From: Thiocystis violascens DSM 198
Lineage (GTDB): Bacteria; Pseudomonadota; Gammaproteobacteria; Chromatiales; Chromatiaceae
Direction of reading: 5' to 3'
NCBI RefSeq assembly: GCF_000227745.2
Contig: NC_018012.1
Coordinates: forward strand, 1,645,478 to 1,709,477
DNA length: 64,000 nt
Below are positions 63,010 through 64,000 of the stretch, one piece after another (position 1 is the stretch's first letter; each line of letters opens with the position of its first letter). The notes under the pieces were generated by a model, which saw nothing but the letters and a program-made list of their open reading frames with translations, was not told the origin of the DNA and did no database searches. The translations under genes were made by a program, and so were the position numbers.

Positions 63010-64000
63010 TCACGCGCCAACACCTTGCTGGCGCGGTTGCGCGAAGACGGCTTGAGCGGCGTCATCGGGAGCCAGACGATCAAGCTCGACGCCCACGCTG
63101 GCGACGATCCCGGCCGCGTCCAGCCCGCAGATGGCCAGTTGTTCGGCGTGCTCGGCATGCTCGATGTAACGATCCGGCAGCCCGAGATGCAGACAACGCA
63201 CCGCCAGACCCCGAGCGGACAGCGACTCGGAGACCGCGCTGCCGGCGCCGCCCGCGATGGCGTTCTCTTCGATCGTGACCAGCAGGTCGTGCCCCTGCGC
63301 GAGTTCCAGGATGAGCGACTCATCAAGCGGTTTCACAAAACGCATGTTCGCAACCGTGGCATCCAGGCTGACCGCGGCCTCCAGCGCGGGCGTCACCATG
63401 CTTCCGAACGCCAGCAGGGCCACCCGCCGGCCCCGGCGAATCACCTCGCCGCGACCGATAGGGAACACCGGCGCGTCCGGGTCGATCACGACCCCCGGCC
63501 CGCAGCCGCGCGGGTAGCGCACCATCGCCGGTCCCTCGTACTCGTAGGCGGTCCGGAGCATGCGGCGACATTCGTTTTCGTTCGACGGGGCCAGGATGAT
63601 GAGTTTCGGGATCGGACGGCAGAAGCTGAGATCGAAACTCCCGGCGTGCGTGGCGCCGTCCGGCCCCACCAGACCGCCCCGGTCGACGGCGAAGGTAACA
63701 TCGAGATCTTGCAGACAGACATCGTGGATGAATTGATCGTAGGCCCGCTGCAGGAAACTGGAATAGATGGCCACAACCGGCTTGAGTCCCTCGCAGGCCA
63801 TGCCGGCGGCGAGCGTCACGGCATGCTGCTCGGCGATGCCGACATCGAAGAAGCGATCCGGAAACCGCTTGGCGAAGGCCGTCAGTCCGGAACCCTCGCA
63901 CATGGCCGGCGTGATACCGACCAGACGCGGATCCTGTTCGGCTGCATCGCACAGCCAATCGCCGAAAATCTGGGTGTAACTCGGGCCATTGCTCTTGCCC
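63010..64000 (-). CDS. dxs: 1-deoxy-D-xylulose-5-phosphate synthase (3' part)
   Basis: The C-terminal 330 codons of DXS, cut by the window edge. Thiamine-dependent transketolase-like enzyme that starts the non-mevalonate isoprenoid pathway. Visible: [20 protein letters not shown] (catalytic Glu region), [37 protein letters not shown] and the C-terminal [20 protein letters not shown]. The stop at 63010 lies about 30 bases before gloB. Intact as far as seen. Confidence 0.95.
   Translation of the reverse strand, partial: GKSNGPSYTQIFGDWLCDAAEQDPRLVGITPAMCEGSGLTAFAKRFPDRFFDVGIAEQHAVTLAAGMACEGLKPVVAIYSSFLQRAYDQFIHDVCLQDLDVTFAVDRGGLVGPDGATHAGSFDLSFCRPIPKLIILAPSNENECRRMLRTAYEYEGPAMVRYPRGCGPGVVIDPDAPVFPIGRGEVIRRGRRVALLAFGSMVTPALEAAVSLDATVANMRFVKPLDESLILELAQGHDLLVTIEENAIAGGAGSAVSESLSARGLAVRCLHLGLPDRYIEHAEHAEQLAICGLDAAGIVASVGVELDRLAPDDAAQAVFAQPRQQGVGA

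Overview
The right-hand 10 kb (54.3-64 kb) is ordinary chromosome of a GC-rich gammaproteobacterium. It carries, all leftward, dxs (cut by the window end), gloB, tRNA-Val, thrS, infC, rpmI, rplT, pheS, pheT, ihfA, a MerR-type regulator and tRNA-Pro(GGG), the classical gammaproteobacterial translation cluster. Protein style suggests a Chromatiaceae-like purple sulfur bacterium, but this is inference. The left-hand 54 kb is accessory DNA stacked against tRNA-Pro.

Element B (33773-54251) is a genomic island bounded by two copies of a 47-bp sequence. One copy is the 3' part of tRNA-Pro(GGG) at 54205-54251; the other, with one mismatch, is a remnant at 33773-33819. A 24-bp direct repeat (two gtgggggta boxes) lies just inside each end. 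The island carries a frameshifted P4-type integrase, a DUF6941-like gene, a HigB/HigA-like pair and a type I restriction-modification locus (SprT-like metalloprotease, HsdR, a RelE/antitoxin pair, a DarG-C-like protein, HsdS, HsdM, a ribbon-helix-helix protein). Divergent to that is an unrecognised two-gene operon. The right part is an AlpA-primase-DUF927 helicase replication module with three island hypotheticals.

Element A (from before base 1 to about 33770) abuts the left att copy with its own broken integrase, so two elements are probably in tandem at the same tRNA. Its right end looks prophage- or satellite-like (replication genes, Cro/CI switch with operators, excisionase-like protein, integrase remnant). 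Its left half is a decayed SXT/R391-like conjugative element (MOBH relaxase, F-type mating pair formation). Relaxase TraI, TraD and a DUF4400 protein lie at 16.2-20.8 kb, TraL-TraE-TraK-TraB' at 7.9-9.4 kb, and TraC'-TrbI-TraF-TrbC/TraW at 1-3.5 kb, all on the minus strand and in ancestral order. Foreign blocks have replaced the rest: a MazF-like toxin-antitoxin pair, an HD-Hsp90-type ATPase, an SMC/Rad50-like ATPase, a PP2C phosphatase and fragments of yoeB, a LysR gene and an ISAs1 transposase. Three nearly identical copies of one 1.19-kb IS5-family element break the HD-ATPase, SMC and PP2C genes.

Between these parts lie a D-2-hydroxyacid dehydrogenase, a three-gene MerR-like/N6-adenine methylase/PD-(D/E)XK nuclease cassette that looks like an intact uncharacterised restriction or defence system (22.9-27.2 kb), and a SagB-type double nitroreductase gene. 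Conjugation and both integrases look dead (traB, traK, traC and both int genes broken). The restriction, toxin-antitoxin, methylase/nuclease and primase/helicase genes look intact. No CRISPR array or rRNA was seen.
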